The notes under the pieces are model-generated. The model saw only the letters and a program-made list of their open reading frames with translations. It was not told the origin of the DNA and made no database searches. Positions 16,661 through 25,639 of a DNA stretch of 64,000 bases are shown here, one piece after another. A program made the position numbers and the translations under genes. Source of the stretch: Clostridiales bacterium (GTDB taxonomy: Bacteria > Bacillota > Clostridia > Christensenellales > UBA1242); assembly GCA_918292005.1 (NCBI GenBank), contig CAKJZJ010000003.1, forward strand, positions 91,617-155,616, given 5' to 3'. The first letter of the stretch is position 1. Each line of letters starts with the position of its first letter.

Positions 16661-17158
16661 ATGGATCAGAGAAGTGATTATATTAGTTGGGACGAATATT
16701 TTATGTCTATAGCAATTTTATCTGCTAAGCGTAGCAAAGATCCTAATACCCAGGTCGGTGCTTGTATTGTGTCTAGCGATAATAGAATTTTGGCTTGTGG
16801 TTATAATGGTGCTCCTAATGGTTTCGATGATGAGAAATTTCCATGGAAGAGGGAAGGTAATCCTTTGAATACCAAATATATGTATGTGTGTCATGCAGAA
16901 CTCAATGCTATTCTCAATTACAGGGGTAATAGAAAAGATTTTGAGGGTGGGAAAATATATGTAGACTTGTTCCCTTGTAATGAATGTGCAAAGGCAATCA
17001 TTCAATCGGGCATAAAGAAAGTTATATATCTATCGGATAAATACAATGCTACCGAAGGTAATATGGCTGCCAAAAAACTTTTCTCTGAATGTGGGGTAGA
17101 TTACGTACAATTTGTTTCTAAAAGAGACGAAGATATTGTTATTAGTTTGAAAAAATAA
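16661..17158 (+). CDS. comEB: dCMP deaminase (ComEB-type cytidine/deoxycytidylate deaminase)
   Basis: 165 aa from ATG 16661, which follows AAGGGAG; the upstream open frame from 16571 has no ribosome binding site. It converts dCMP to dUMP for dTMP synthesis. Zinc site: HAE at 78-80 and PCNEC at 105-109 (Cys106, Cys109). The N-terminal part (WDEYFMSIAILSAKRSKDPNTQVGACIV) is typical of dCMP deaminases and ComEB, with the deoxynucleotide-binding GYNGAPNGF. Monocistronic: terminator follows, lipase gene converges. Confidence 0.93.
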   Translation: MDQRSDYISWDEYFMSIAILSAKRSKDPNTQVGACIVSSDNRILACGYNGAPNGFDDEKFPWKREGNPLNTKYMYVCHAELNAILNYRGNRKDFEGGKIYVDLFPCNECAKAIIQSGIKKVIYLSDKYNATEGNMAAKKLFSECGVDYVQFVSKRDEDIVISLKK

Positions 17159-17186
17159 AGTTGACTGTAGAGCCAACTTTTTTATT
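17156..17186. terminator. Terminator between comEB and the converging lipase gene
   Basis: AAAGTTG...CAACTTT with loop pairing possible, then seven T on the plus strand. A-rich flank on the left gives a T-rich tail on the minus strand too, so it may serve both genes. Confidence 0.7.
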
Positions 17187-17224
17187 TTTATCTGCATTGT
17201 ATATTTATGCATATTTATTTATAT

Positions 17225-18142
17225 TTATCTAATAGCAATCGCTAGATAATCCATTTTGTTGCGAATGATAAATTCGGCTACATCTTTGTAGACGTCTTGT
17301 TTGTTTATCTCATTGAGTAGTTCGTGTCTAGCATGCATATATGTTTTGAAATATACTCTTTTATTTGCTTTCCCATATGTAAAAAATAACTTTACACTGC
17401 CATTTTTCTCTGCAACTGGATCGTCCGTACCAGAGATGACTAGTATTGGTAAATAATATGGTATATTTTTTAGATTTTTGTAGTTGTGTGTTGCATTTTT
17501 GAATAGTGAACGATAGAAACTATTTGGGAAGGGCATTCCACATAGTGGATCGTGTGTATAATTATACCAATTATTATCGTCTCTACTTAGCCAATTTCCA
17601 TTGGTAAATCCTTTACCGTATCTATTTAGTCCAAATTTTTCTATTAGTTTGGCTGTCTTTTTTCTGCCACCGAATGCACATGTGAGACCGGACATAAATT
17701 TACCGAATTTATATGTGGCAGAATTGGTGTAGGTAGAGCCACATAGAATGATATTTTTTATCTTAAATCCATTCTCTACTAAATATCTTTGACCTATGAA
17801 TGAGCCAAATGAATGGGCAAATATACTAATTGGCAAATTATATTTTTCTTTCAGCATATCTGTTATTATGATTTGGTCTTTTAGAATTTCTTGGAATATA
17901 TCTCCTTGGGAGTATCCAAATGGTGTATTATTTTCTATTGCTGTTTGGCCATGACCACGTAGGTCGCTAGCGAATACTATTAGTCCTTGAGAATTTAAAT
18001 ATTGAGCGAAATCATTATACCTTTTGGCATGTTCTTGCATTCCGTGTATAATCTGGACTACACCAGTAGGATTTTCTACTTTATCCCATAGGTATCCAGC
18101 CAGTTGGTAGTCTTGATAGCCTTTTACTTTAATTGTTTTCAT
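17225..18142 (-). CDS. Alpha/beta hydrolase, monoacylglycerol lipase/lysophospholipase type
   Basis: 305 aa. Serine hydrolase of the Hydrolase_4 (serine aminopeptidase S33/PldB) group. Oxyanion region HGMQEH at 33-38, nucleophile elbow AHSFG with Ser110, the family motif DLRGHGQT near 60, acid in SGTDDPV and catalytic His in the YMHARHELLNE segment near the C-terminus. No signal peptide, so it is intracellular. Its start overlaps the glpK stop by 4 nt (ATGA), so the two are translated together. Monoacylglycerol or glycerophospholipid breakdown would give glycerol for GlpK; this link is inference. Exact substrate unknown. Confidence 0.85.
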   Translation of the reverse strand: MKTIKVKGYQDYQLAGYLWDKVENPTGVVQIIHGMQEHAKRYNDFAQYLNSQGLIVFASDLRGHGQTAIENNTPFGYSQGDIFQEILKDQIIITDMLKEKYNLPISIFAHSFGSFIGQRYLVENGFKIKNIILCGSTYTNSATYKFGKFMSGLTCAFGGRKKTAKLIEKFGLNRYGKGFTNGNWLSRDDNNWYNYTHDPLCGMPFPNSFYRSLFKNATHNYKNLKNIPYYLPILVISGTDDPVAEKNGSVKLFFTYGKANKRVYFKTYMHARHELLNEINKQDVYKDVAEFIIRNKMDYLAIAIR

Positions 18143-19617
18143 TTAGAGTCTCCCAGTGTTGTTTGTATGGCCTTGTGCCAGCCGTCAATTAGTTTGAGTA
18201 CTTTTGTTTGTTGCATGTGTGGTTTATATATTACAGTGTCTTTTATTAGGTTTTTTATTTCTGATATGCTTTTATAATAACCAGTAGCGATTCCTGTCAT
18301 GTATATTGTGCCTAGTGCAGTGCATTCTGAAGAATTGGACTTAATGACTTTTTTACCTAGCATATCTGATTGAAATTGCATTAGAAATTCGTTTCTAGAT
18401 ACTCCGCCATCTACACGTAGTTCTTTTACTTTTACATTGGATTCTTCCATTGTTTGGATTATATCGTAAGTATTATATGCCATACTTTCGAGTCCTGCAC
18501 GTATAATATGTGCTTTATTTGTGCCACGTGTGAGACCTACTATTGTACCTGTGCAATTACTATTCCAGTATGGTGCACCCAGTCCTGTGAATGCTGGTAC
18601 TAGGTAAACACCATTAGTATCATCTACACTATAGGCGATTTCACTAGATTCTTTATTAGATTTGAGTATTCCTATATCATCTATCATCCAATTAATTATT
18701 GTGCCGGCATTGAATATGCTTCCTTCTAGGGCGTATGTGGTTTTACCATTTATAGTCCATGCTACGGTGGATAGCATATTATCTTGCAATTTTATCTCAT
18801 TACCAGTATTGCTGAGTATAAAGCATCCAGTACCATACGTGGCTTTGGCTAGTCCAATGTCGAAACATCCTTGGCCGAATAGGGATGATTGTTGGTCTCC
18901 CAGTATTGAGCCTAGTACAATATCTCCATATTTAGTATGTGCATTTCCCAGTGGTTTACCATTAGAAACTACTTTAGGAAGAATACTCTCTGGTATGCCG
19001 AAATACTTTAGTAGTTTAGTATCCCAGCACATATTGTGTATGTCAAAGAGCATTGTTCGACTTGCATTAGATGTGTCTGTAATGAATAATTTTCCATCAG
19101 ATAATTTGTATGCTAGATAACTATCTATCGTACCTATGCATAGTCTATCTTCATTAAGTAAATTTTGGACATTTTTATTATTGTCTAGCAACCATTTTAT
19201 TTTAGTTGCAGAGAAATATGGGTCTAGTATGAGTCCAGTGGTATTTTTAATGTATTTTTTAGTTTTTGAGTCTATAGTGGCACAATAATCCTTTGTTCTA
19301 CGACATTGCCATACTATAGATGGGCAAATACTTTTGCCAGTCTTTTTATCCCAAGCAACTATACTTTCTCGTTGATTTGTTATGCCTATACCTATTATTT
19401 CATCGACAGATATATTAGTTTCTTTTATTGCTTGGTGTAGTGTGGTGGAGACTGCTTCCCATATCTCATTGGCATCGTGTTCCACCCAGCCAGGTTTTGA
19501 AAAATACTGGGTAAATTTTTTATTTACTACACTTATTATTTCATTGGTTGTAGCATCATAAATTAGAGTTCTAGCCGAAGTGGTTCCTTCGTCCAGTGCA
19601 ATTATGTATTTTTTCAT
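18139..19617 (-). CDS. glpK: Glycerol kinase
   Basis: 492 aa, normal length. It phosphorylates glycerol to glycerol 3-phosphate with ATP. FGGY kinase signatures: ALDEGTTSARTLIYD at the N-terminus, GVTNQRE-like GITNQRESIVAWD, and GDQQSSLFGQGC and GLESMAYNT in the C-terminal domain. ATG follows ATGAGGATG. Starts a two-gene minus-strand operon with the lipase and diverges from the glycerol-3-phosphate dehydrogenase genes, so both units are probably co-regulated from the 117-bp gap. Confidence 0.96.
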   Translation of the reverse strand: MKKYIIALDEGTTSARTLIYDATTNEIISVVNKKFTQYFSKPGWVEHDANEIWEAVSTTLHQAIKETNISVDEIIGIGITNQRESIVAWDKKTGKSICPSIVWQCRRTKDYCATIDSKTKKYIKNTTGLILDPYFSATKIKWLLDNNKNVQNLLNEDRLCIGTIDSYLAYKLSDGKLFITDTSNASRTMLFDIHNMCWDTKLLKYFGIPESILPKVVSNGKPLGNAHTKYGDIVLGSILGDQQSSLFGQGCFDIGLAKATYGTGCFILSNTGNEIKLQDNMLSTVAWTINGKTTYALEGSIFNAGTIINWMIDDIGILKSNKESSEIAYSVDDTNGVYLVPAFTGLGAPYWNSNCTGTIVGLTRGTNKAHIIRAGLESMAYNTYDIIQTMEESNVKVKELRVDGGVSRNEFLMQFQSDMLGKKVIKSNSSECTALGTIYMTGIATGYYKSISEIKNLIKDTVIYKPHMQQTKVLKLIDGWHKAIQTTLGDSK

Positions 19618-19635
19618 ACTATCATCCTCATAATA

Positions 19636-19664
19636 TTTATAACAAATTATCGGTAATTAGGCAA
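19636..19664 (-). promoter_or_regulatory. Predicted promoter of glpK-lipase
   Basis: On the minus strand TTGCCT (19664-19659), 17-bp spacer, TATAAA (19641-19636), 18 bp before the ATG. Confidence 0.55.
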
Positions 19665-19679
19665 TAACATTCAGTTCGT

Positions 19680-19708
19680 TTGACATAATTTGATTTGTTT
19701 TGTACCAT
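19680..19708 (+). promoter_or_regulatory. Predicted promoter of the glpA-like operon
   Basis: TTGACA (19680-19685), 17-bp spacer, TACCAT (19703-19708), 26 bp before the ATG. It is back to back with the glpK promoter; a shared operator could lie between. Confidence 0.55.
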
Positions 19709-19734
19709 TAATTATATAGATAGAGGTTATATAT

Positions 19735-21138
19735 ATGGTATATGATGTCGCTGTTATAGGTGCTGGAATAGTAGGCACAGCAATATTCAATAAACTCATT
19801 CGAGTTGGAGAAAAAGTTGTACTTATAGAGAAAAATAATGATGTTGCTACAGGTACTACCAAAGCCAATTCTGGTATAGTTCATGCTGGTTTTGATGCCC
19901 ATACTGGCACACTAAAAGCAAAACTCAATGTGCGTGGTGCTCAGTTGTACCCATCTCTTTGTGAAGAATTACACGTTCCATATATGCGCAATGGTGCTTT
20001 GGTAATAGGTGATGATATCAATGTTGTAGAAGAATTGTACGAGCGTGGTTATGCTAATGGTGTGCAGGGCTTACAGATTTTGAATAGAGATGCGATTTTA
20101 AAAATGTTACCTAGTATTACGGACAATATTACATGTGGATTGTATGCTGGTACATCTGCCATAGTTTCTCCATATTCTATGGCTATTGCCCTTGCTGATG
20201 AGGGAATCCTGAATGGTGGCACTTTGCTTCTAAATTTCGATACAAAACATGTTAGTAAAGAGTCGGATGGTTATCACATATCTGATGGTAAACAAATGGT
20301 AATTGCACGTAGTATTGTCCTTGCTTGTGGTGGGGAACACAATAGTATTGCTAGTATTTTCGGAGCCACTCAGTATGATATTAAATATCGTAGGGGTGAA
20401 TACTATTTGCTAGACGTCAATGCTTGTGATGTGGGTGGATACACAATTTTCCCTTTACCTAGTAGCACTAGCAAAGGTGTACTAGTTTCGCCTACGTGCA
20501 GTGGAAATATTATAGTTGGACCTACATCTACCTTATCTGATAATAATTCTACACGTACTACCATAGATGGATTACAGTATGTAAAAGAGTCAGTGTCTAG
20601 AATGTTAACCAATGTTGATTTACGCAAAACTATAAGGGTTTTTGCGGGTGTAAGGACACTGGTTGGTGACGATTTTGTAATAGAAAGAGATAAAAACAAT
20701 CCAGATATCATATGTGTCGCAGGTATATGTTCTCCAGGTCTAACTGCAGCACCGGCTATCGCAGAAGAAGTTGTGAAACTATTGAATCTGGATTTGAATG
20801 AAAAAAAGATGAAAAGACTGCCAGAAATCAAAACTATACGTGGACAGTCTGCAGAAGATATTGATAGGCTGATATCAATAGATAGCAATTATGGAAAAAT
20901 TGTATGTAGGTGCGAATGTGTTAGTGAAGCAGAAATAGTACAGGCCATTCATACGCCTACTAGACCTATGTCTATAGATGCTATCAAACGCAGAGTAAGG
21001 GCCGGTATGGGTAGATGCCAGGGTGGATTCTGTTTTTCTAGAGTGATGGAAATTTTGGCTAGAGAATACCATGTTTCTATTGACGATATAGTAAAAGAGA
21101 ATAAAAATAGTAGAGTGATTATAGGGGATATAAACTAA
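19735..21138 (+). CDS. glpA: FAD-dependent glycerol-3-phosphate dehydrogenase, GlpA-like, with C-terminal BFD-type [2Fe-2S] domain
   Basis: 467 aa. N-terminal FAD Rossmann motif GAGIVGTAIF; the family segment NSGIVHAGFDAHTGTLKAKL marks the GlpA/GlpO/L-2-hydroxyglutarate oxidase group. The C-terminal ~90 residues carry CRCECV and GRCQGGFC, four-cysteine BFD-like cluster ligands, as in anaerobic GlpA. It should oxidise glycerol 3-phosphate to dihydroxyacetone phosphate. It overlaps the next gene by one base (TAATG) and diverges from glpK. 2-hydroxyacid oxidation is the main alternative, made unlikely by glpK next to it. Confidence 0.85.
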   Translation: MVYDVAVIGAGIVGTAIFNKLIRVGEKVVLIEKNNDVATGTTKANSGIVHAGFDAHTGTLKAKLNVRGAQLYPSLCEELHVPYMRNGALVIGDDINVVEELYERGYANGVQGLQILNRDAILKMLPSITDNITCGLYAGTSAIVSPYSMAIALADEGILNGGTLLLNFDTKHVSKESDGYHISDGKQMVIARSIVLACGGEHNSIASIFGATQYDIKYRRGEYYLLDVNACDVGGYTIFPLPSSTSKGVLVSPTCSGNIIVGPTSTLSDNNSTRTTIDGLQYVKESVSRMLTNVDLRKTIRVFAGVRTLVGDDFVIERDKNNPDIICVAGICSPGLTAAPAIAEEVVKLLNLDLNEKKMKRLPEIKTIRGQSAEDIDRLISIDSNYGKIVCRCECVSEAEIVQAIHTPTRPMSIDAIKRRVRAGMGRCQGGFCFSRVMEILAREYHVSIDDIVKENKNSRVIIGDIN

Positions 21139-22355
21139 TGGAATATGACGTAGTAGTCGTAGGTGGCGGTCCAGCTGGTATGGGTGCTGCCATAGAGAGT
21201 AGCAAGACTGGTGCAAAAACATTATTAATTGAGCGAGATTATAGACTGGGTGGTATCCTTAATCAATGTATCCACAATGGTTTTGGATTGCATTATTTTC
21301 AGGAAGAATTGACTGGACCAGAGTATGCTGATAGATTCAGACAATTATTATCCGAAACCAATGTAGATATCATGCTCAATACTTTTGTTACTTCTATTGA
21401 TGGCAAAAAAATGACCATAATTAATGAGAAAGGTGCTCAGGTAATAGAGCCTAAGGCAATAGTACTGGCAATGGGCTGTAGGGAAAAAACTGCCGGTAGT
21501 ATTAAACTCACTGGTACTAGACCGGTAGGCATCATGACGGCTGGTCAGGTACAGAAATTGGTAAATTTTTATGGTAAATTACCTGGTAAAAAAGTGGTTA
21601 TTTTAGGCTCGGGTGATATAGGTCTTATAATGGCTAGGAGACTTACTTTTGAAGGCGCAAAAGTGGAGATGGTGCTAGAAATAATGCCTACATCTAGTGG
21701 TTTGGCTAGGAATATTAGACAATGTCTAGATGATTTCAATATCCCAATATATTACAATACTACTATTACCGAAGTTATGGGTGAAGATAGAGTAACTGGC
21801 ATTAAATACGCTAGGGTTGATGAAAAGATGCGCCCGATACCAGAGACTGAGAAATATTTAGATTGTGATTTGGTAGTGCTATCTGTTGGTCTCACTCCTG
21901 AGAATGATATTGTGCAGAATAAAAGAATTAATCCTAAAACTCAAGGTTTTTTTGTTAATGAATACAGGGAATGTGATGATGGCGTATTTGCTTGTGGCAA
22001 TGTACTACAAGTGCATGATTTGGTAGATAATGTTACTGCAGAGTCGACTTTGGCAGGTTATTATGCAGGTCAATATGCCCTAGGTAGACTGCAAAAAGGT
22101 GCCGAGCATGGTATAATTGCAGGAGATGGAATTAGATATACGGTTCCTAGTAGTTATTTCGAGTCGGATGATGATGTCGAAATATACTTTAGAGTACTCG
22201 ATAGATATGTGGGATCTGATATTGTTGTTACCGAAAATGATATAATTATAGCCAAAAAATCAACAGTCGCACTTACTCCGGGTGAGATGAGTAGTATTAA
22301 AATAAACAAGACAAATCTAAAAAATGATATTTGTGTATCTATAAGGAAAAGATAA
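21138..22355 (+). CDS. NAD(P)/FAD-dependent oxidoreductase, GlpB-like partner
   Basis: 405 aa. Two dinucleotide-binding motifs: VVVGGGPAGMGAA at the N-terminus (FAD) and VVILGSGDIGLIMARRL near the middle (NAD(P)H). AMGCREK and the AESTLAGYYAGQYALG segment near the C-terminus match the disulfide-reductase-like subunits encoded beside GlpA in anaerobic Firmicutes. It probably takes electrons from the GlpA-like subunit; final acceptor unknown. One-base overlaps with both neighbours imply a stable complex. Not a true GlpB by fold in E. coli, hence no symbol. Confidence 0.82.
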   Translation: MEYDVVVVGGGPAGMGAAIESSKTGAKTLLIERDYRLGGILNQCIHNGFGLHYFQEELTGPEYADRFRQLLSETNVDIMLNTFVTSIDGKKMTIINEKGAQVIEPKAIVLAMGCREKTAGSIKLTGTRPVGIMTAGQVQKLVNFYGKLPGKKVVILGSGDIGLIMARRLTFEGAKVEMVLEIMPTSSGLARNIRQCLDDFNIPIYYNTTITEVMGEDRVTGIKYARVDEKMRPIPETEKYLDCDLVVLSVGLTPENDIVQNKRINPKTQGFFVNEYRECDDGVFACGNVLQVHDLVDNVTAESTLAGYYAGQYALGRLQKGAEHGIIAGDGIRYTVPSSYFESDDDVEIYFRVLDRYVGSDIVVTENDIIIAKKSTVALTPGEMSSIKINKTNLKNDICVSIRKR

Positions 22356-22690
22356 TGAAACTAATATGCATTAGATGTCCTAGGGGATGTGAAATAACAG
22401 TAGATGGTGATAATATTTCAGGGTATTCGTGTACACGTGGACTAGAATATGCCAAAGAAGAGATGACTTGTCCTATGCGTATGGTTACTGCTTTGCTTCA
22501 CACTGATGATGGGGTTGTTCCAGTCAAAACTTCTGGAAATATCCCTAAAAATCAAATAAAATATGTTCTGAATGTTATATCTTCAACATATGTAAAACAC
22601 GTACATATAGGAGATGTTGTTCTTTCCAATGTCTTGGGTCTTGGTGTTGATATAGTTGTCACGGGGGATCCATATATCCAAAAACATTAA
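22355..22690 (+). CDS. DUF1667 family small cysteine protein of the glycerol-3-phosphate dehydrogenase cluster
   Basis: 111 aa from ATG 22355, which shares a base with the stop of the previous gene (TAATG) and follows ATAAGGAAAAG. Cysteines in CIRCPRGC at the N-terminus, a further Cys in YSCTRG and one in MTCPMR form a likely metal or Fe-S site. DUF1667 proteins are found in Firmicutes and Thermotogae next to GlpA-like and NAD/FAD oxidoreductase genes; the role may be electron transfer in place of GlpC. No membrane segment is seen. Last gene of the operon. Confidence 0.85.
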   Translation: MKLICIRCPRGCEITVDGDNISGYSCTRGLEYAKEEMTCPMRMVTALLHTDDGVVPVKTSGNIPKNQIKYVLNVISSTYVKHVHIGDVVLSNVLGLGVDIVVTGDPYIQKH

Positions 22691-22720
22691 TAGAATTAAA
22701 ATATATTGATTTTATTTGCA

Positions 22721-22726
22721 TATAAT
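22721..22726 (+). promoter_or_regulatory. Possible -10 box before the YtxC-like gene
   Basis: TATAAT, 18 bp before the start codon; no good -35. If sporulation-specific, a different sigma factor may act here. Confidence 0.25.
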
Positions 22727-22744
22727 AGTTTGTAAGGGGCTATT

Positions 22745-23467
22745 ATGTGGGAAATAACGTTAATTGGCACTGGTAATGATATGGCACATTTTAGATTGTT
22801 ATGTGATACTCTACATAATAGTTATGATGGTGTCGTTTGTGCCTTGTCTAGTAGTAATTATGTATATTGTAGTATTGCTACCATGCAAGATAGTATTTTG
22901 CCCGAAGTTCAAAGAATAGTGGTCTGTACTATTCTCCAGATTGCCAAAATTGATTACTTTGATAGGCATTTAGAATTATTCAAAAAATATCCTATATTTA
23001 GGGATTTCGCGATATATAGCATAGTACAGTCAGATATAGATGATGAGATAGATTTCGTTATGTCGAATTGTAATCTTGGTGGCAATATCTATATACATTC
23101 ATTTGTAGCGTTCAGGCTACAAATATTAGTCAGAGTATGGCAAAAGATATGTACATACCTAGATAATCAGTACACTCATGGTATAGAGTCGGAGTGGTGT
23201 TTAGAATTTTTAAAGTTTATATCTAGTAATATTTCTGCTTCGGACAGTGTTTTTAGCATTAGATATACCGAAAAAAAGATAAAAGTTCATAATTTTTCTA
23301 GTGGAAAAGTGAAGTATTTTCATTGTAATAATGAGATAGGTGCTATTATTTATTTGATAGTCTCATCTCCTAAAAAAATCATATTGCAGTATGATGATAA
23401 AATCACTGAGAGACTAAACAGTCTAGTTTCATACATATTTGATGATAAAGTCTGCATTGTTATGTAA
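22745..23467 (+). CDS. ytxC: YtxC-like sporulation-associated protein
   Basis: 240 aa, ATG after AAGGGG. Direct family motifs are weak. The middle is helical with FVAFRLQILVRVWQKICTYLD and WCLEFLKFISSNI, followed by a short region of the type seen in YtxC (an Arg-rich helix, then an E-F-L/I-K-F/L-I segment, then 'V-H-I/N'). The strongest support is place: ytxC lies directly upstream of thrS in Bacillus and many Clostridia, and here the T-box thrS unit starts 18 bp later. YtxC's function is unknown, apart from its link to spore formers. Assignment is moderate. Confidence 0.55.
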   Translation: MWEITLIGTGNDMAHFRLLCDTLHNSYDGVVCALSSSNYVYCSIATMQDSILPEVQRIVVCTILQIAKIDYFDRHLELFKKYPIFRDFAIYSIVQSDIDDEIDFVMSNCNLGGNIYIHSFVAFRLQILVRVWQKICTYLDNQYTHGIESEWCLEFLKFISSNISASDSVFSIRYTEKKIKVHNFSSGKVKYFHCNNEIGAIIYLIVSSPKKIILQYDDKITERLNSLVSYIFDDKVCIVM

Positions 23468-23485
23468 AAATTTTTTATAAATGAC

Positions 23486-23514
23486 TTGACATTGCTGATT
23501 TTTCGTTCTACAAT
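23486..23514 (+). promoter_or_regulatory. Promoter of the T-box/thrS unit
   Basis: Consensus TTGACA (23486-23491), 17-bp spacer, TACAAT (23509-23514), immediately before the T-box leader. The best sigma-A-type promoter in the window. Confidence 0.8.
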
Positions 23515-23519
23515 ACAGG

Positions 23520-23745
23520 TATTAATAGCATGTTGAGAGAAGACAAGTAGTCTTAAAATCGCTTTTTACAGAGAGTAAAACGTTGCTGAGAGTTTTGCAA
23601 AAGTCTTTAAGTTCGAAACCACTTTTTGAGTGCCAGTTGTCTAACTGAGAATAGACTAAGAGTGGGCAAATTTATTTGCCAAATAAGGTGGAACCACGGG
23701 TAATCTCGTCCTTATGTATTAGCATAGGGATTTTTTTATTTCTAT
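23520..23745 (+). promoter_or_regulatory. T-box riboswitch (threonine) in front of thrS
   Basis: The 3' part holds the conserved T-box sequence AGGTGGAACCACGGG (about 23688-23702) and a terminator TCCTTATG/CATAGGGA plus T run (23709-23737). The T-box can pair to form the antiterminator when uncharged tRNA binds. Stem I has AGAGAGT (about 23570-23577), GCTGAGAG and a specifier region reading CGAAACCACTT; ACC is the expected threonine specifier codon. Uncharged tRNA-Thr should therefore raise thrS expression. This leader fills the otherwise gene-free 23468-23762. Confidence 0.9.
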
Positions 23746-23762
23746 GTTTTTAGGAGGGAAAT

Positions 23763-25508
23763 ATGAGCGATAATGCAAAAGAAATGATGTTTAGGCATAG
23801 TATGAGCCATGTACTAGCCAAAGCAATTAAAGAATTATATGGCAAAGAAAACGTAAAATTAGCAATAGGTCCTGCTATTGATAATGGTTTTTATTATGAC
23901 TTTGATATCAATAAATCCATTACAAACGATGATTTTGAGAAAATTGAAGCAAAAATGAAAGAAATTATTGATAGGTGTGAAGACTTCCGTCGTGTAGAAG
24001 TTAGCCGTGCAGAAGCTCTCAAACTTTTTAAAGATGAGCCATACAAAGTAGAACTTATCAATGAATTGCCTGAGGGGGAAACCATATCCATATACTATAC
24101 TGGTGATGATTTTGTAGACTTGTGTCGTGGTCCTCACGTAGAAAATGCCAAATTTTTGAAAGGTTTTGCCTACAAAATCAATAGAGTAAGTGGTGCATAC
24201 TGGAAAGGTAGCGAAAAGAATAAGATGCTTCAACGTGTTTATGTATATGGCTTCCTAGATAAAAATGATTTGAAAGCATATCTTCATCAAATAGAAGAAG
24301 CATTGAAGAGAGACCACAGGAAATTAGGTAAAGAATTAGACCTATTCTTCTTTGATGAGACAGCACCTGGTATGGCATATTGGCTACCTAAGGGATTTAC
24401 TATTCTTAATACTCTTATTGAGTTCTGGCGTGGTGAACACAAAAAAAGAGGATATTTAGAATTCTCTGGCCCACAACTTAATAGTAGCAAATTATGGAAA
24501 ATCTCTGGTCACTGGGATCATTATAAAGACGATATGTTTGTTTTAACAGATGCAGATGGTAATGAACAGGCATTGAAACCTATGAATTGTCCAAATTCTA
24601 TTAGAATATATCAGAGCAAACTCCGTAGTTATAAAGATTTGCCATTGCGTTTTAATGATGTAGATGTTATTCACAGGAATGAGAAATCAGGTCAACTCAA
24701 TGGTTTGTTTAGAGTTAGAATGTTCCGCCAGGATGATTCTCATAATTATATTAGAGAGGACCAAATAGGTAGTGAGATTAAATCTATTGTTGAAATTATT
24801 AAATCACTATACAGTGTTTTTGGATTGGAATATCAATTAACTTTGTCTACTAGACCTGAGGACTACATGGGTGATATTGAAGTATGGAATAAGGCAGAGG
24901 CAGATTTGAAAAAAGTTTTGGGTGAAATCTGTGGCAATGACAATTATCGTATCAATGAGGGAGATGGTGCATTCTATGGTCCAAAGATTGATATCGTTAT
25001 GAAAGATTGCATAGGCAGGGAATGGCAGATGGGTACTATCCAATTAGATTTCCAGTTGCCTATGAGATTTGACCTAGAATATGTTGATGAAGATGGCTCT
25101 AGGAAGCGACCTATTATGGTTCATCGTGCTATATTTGGTTCGTTCGAGAGATTTATTGGTATTATCACAGAACATTTTGCTGGAGCATTCCCAACATGGT
25201 TATCTCCTGTACAGGTTAAAATTTTGCCAATTGCAGATGCACATTTGGATTATGCTAGACAAGTTGCCGATAAATTAGATGAAGTAGGTATTCGTGTTGA
25301 ATTAGATGATAGAAATGAAAAGATTGGTAAAAAGATCAGAGAGGCACAACTAGAGAAAGTTCCATACTCTCTAATAGTAGGCGAGAACGAAATGAAAGAT
25401 GGCTCAGTATCCGTTCGTAAACGTGTTGTTGGCGACCAGGGTGCTATGCAACTAGATGCATTCATTCAGATGATTTTAGAAGAAATAAAGACGAAAAAAA
25501 TTAATTAA
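23763..25508 (+). CDS. thrS: Threonyl-tRNA synthetase lacking the N-terminal TGS domain
   Basis: 581 aa against ~640 in most bacteria. The start follows AGGAGG and MSDNAKEMMFRHSMSHVLAKAI begins directly with the editing (SAD/N2) domain: HSMSH (His12, His16) and the Cys in DLCRGPHV. The TGS/N1 domain is absent, and no reading frame for it is present upstream because the T-box is there. The class II catalytic core has motif 2 region MNCPNSIRIYQ...FRMFRQDD and motif 3 HRAIFGSFERFIGI; the C-terminal anticodon-binding domain is complete. Regulated by the T-box. Confidence 0.96.
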   Translation: MSDNAKEMMFRHSMSHVLAKAIKELYGKENVKLAIGPAIDNGFYYDFDINKSITNDDFEKIEAKMKEIIDRCEDFRRVEVSRAEALKLFKDEPYKVELINELPEGETISIYYTGDDFVDLCRGPHVENAKFLKGFAYKINRVSGAYWKGSEKNKMLQRVYVYGFLDKNDLKAYLHQIEEALKRDHRKLGKELDLFFFDETAPGMAYWLPKGFTILNTLIEFWRGEHKKRGYLEFSGPQLNSSKLWKISGHWDHYKDDMFVLTDADGNEQALKPMNCPNSIRIYQSKLRSYKDLPLRFNDVDVIHRNEKSGQLNGLFRVRMFRQDDSHNYIREDQIGSEIKSIVEIIKSLYSVFGLEYQLTLSTRPEDYMGDIEVWNKAEADLKKVLGEICGNDNYRINEGDGAFYGPKIDIVMKDCIGREWQMGTIQLDFQLPMRFDLEYVDEDGSRKRPIMVHRAIFGSFERFIGIITEHFAGAFPTWLSPVQVKILPIADAHLDYARQVADKLDEVGIRVELDDRNEKIGKKIREAQLEKVPYSLIVGENEMKDGSVSVRKRVVGDQGAMQLDAFIQMILEEIKTKKIN

Positions 25509-25514
25509 TATAGA

Positions 25515-25544
25515 AAAGAGAGTGCGTAGAATCACTCTCTTTTT
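25515..25544 (+). terminator. Intrinsic terminator after thrS
   Basis: AGAGAGTG...CACTCTCT with an 8-nt loop, then TTTTT. Confidence 0.85.
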
Positions 25545-25639
25545 GTTGTTTACGCTATATATTAATATTATATAATTATATTAGTTATTATTATAATACA
25601 AAATTTTTTGATAAATTTTTGTGAATGTGAAGATTTTGT

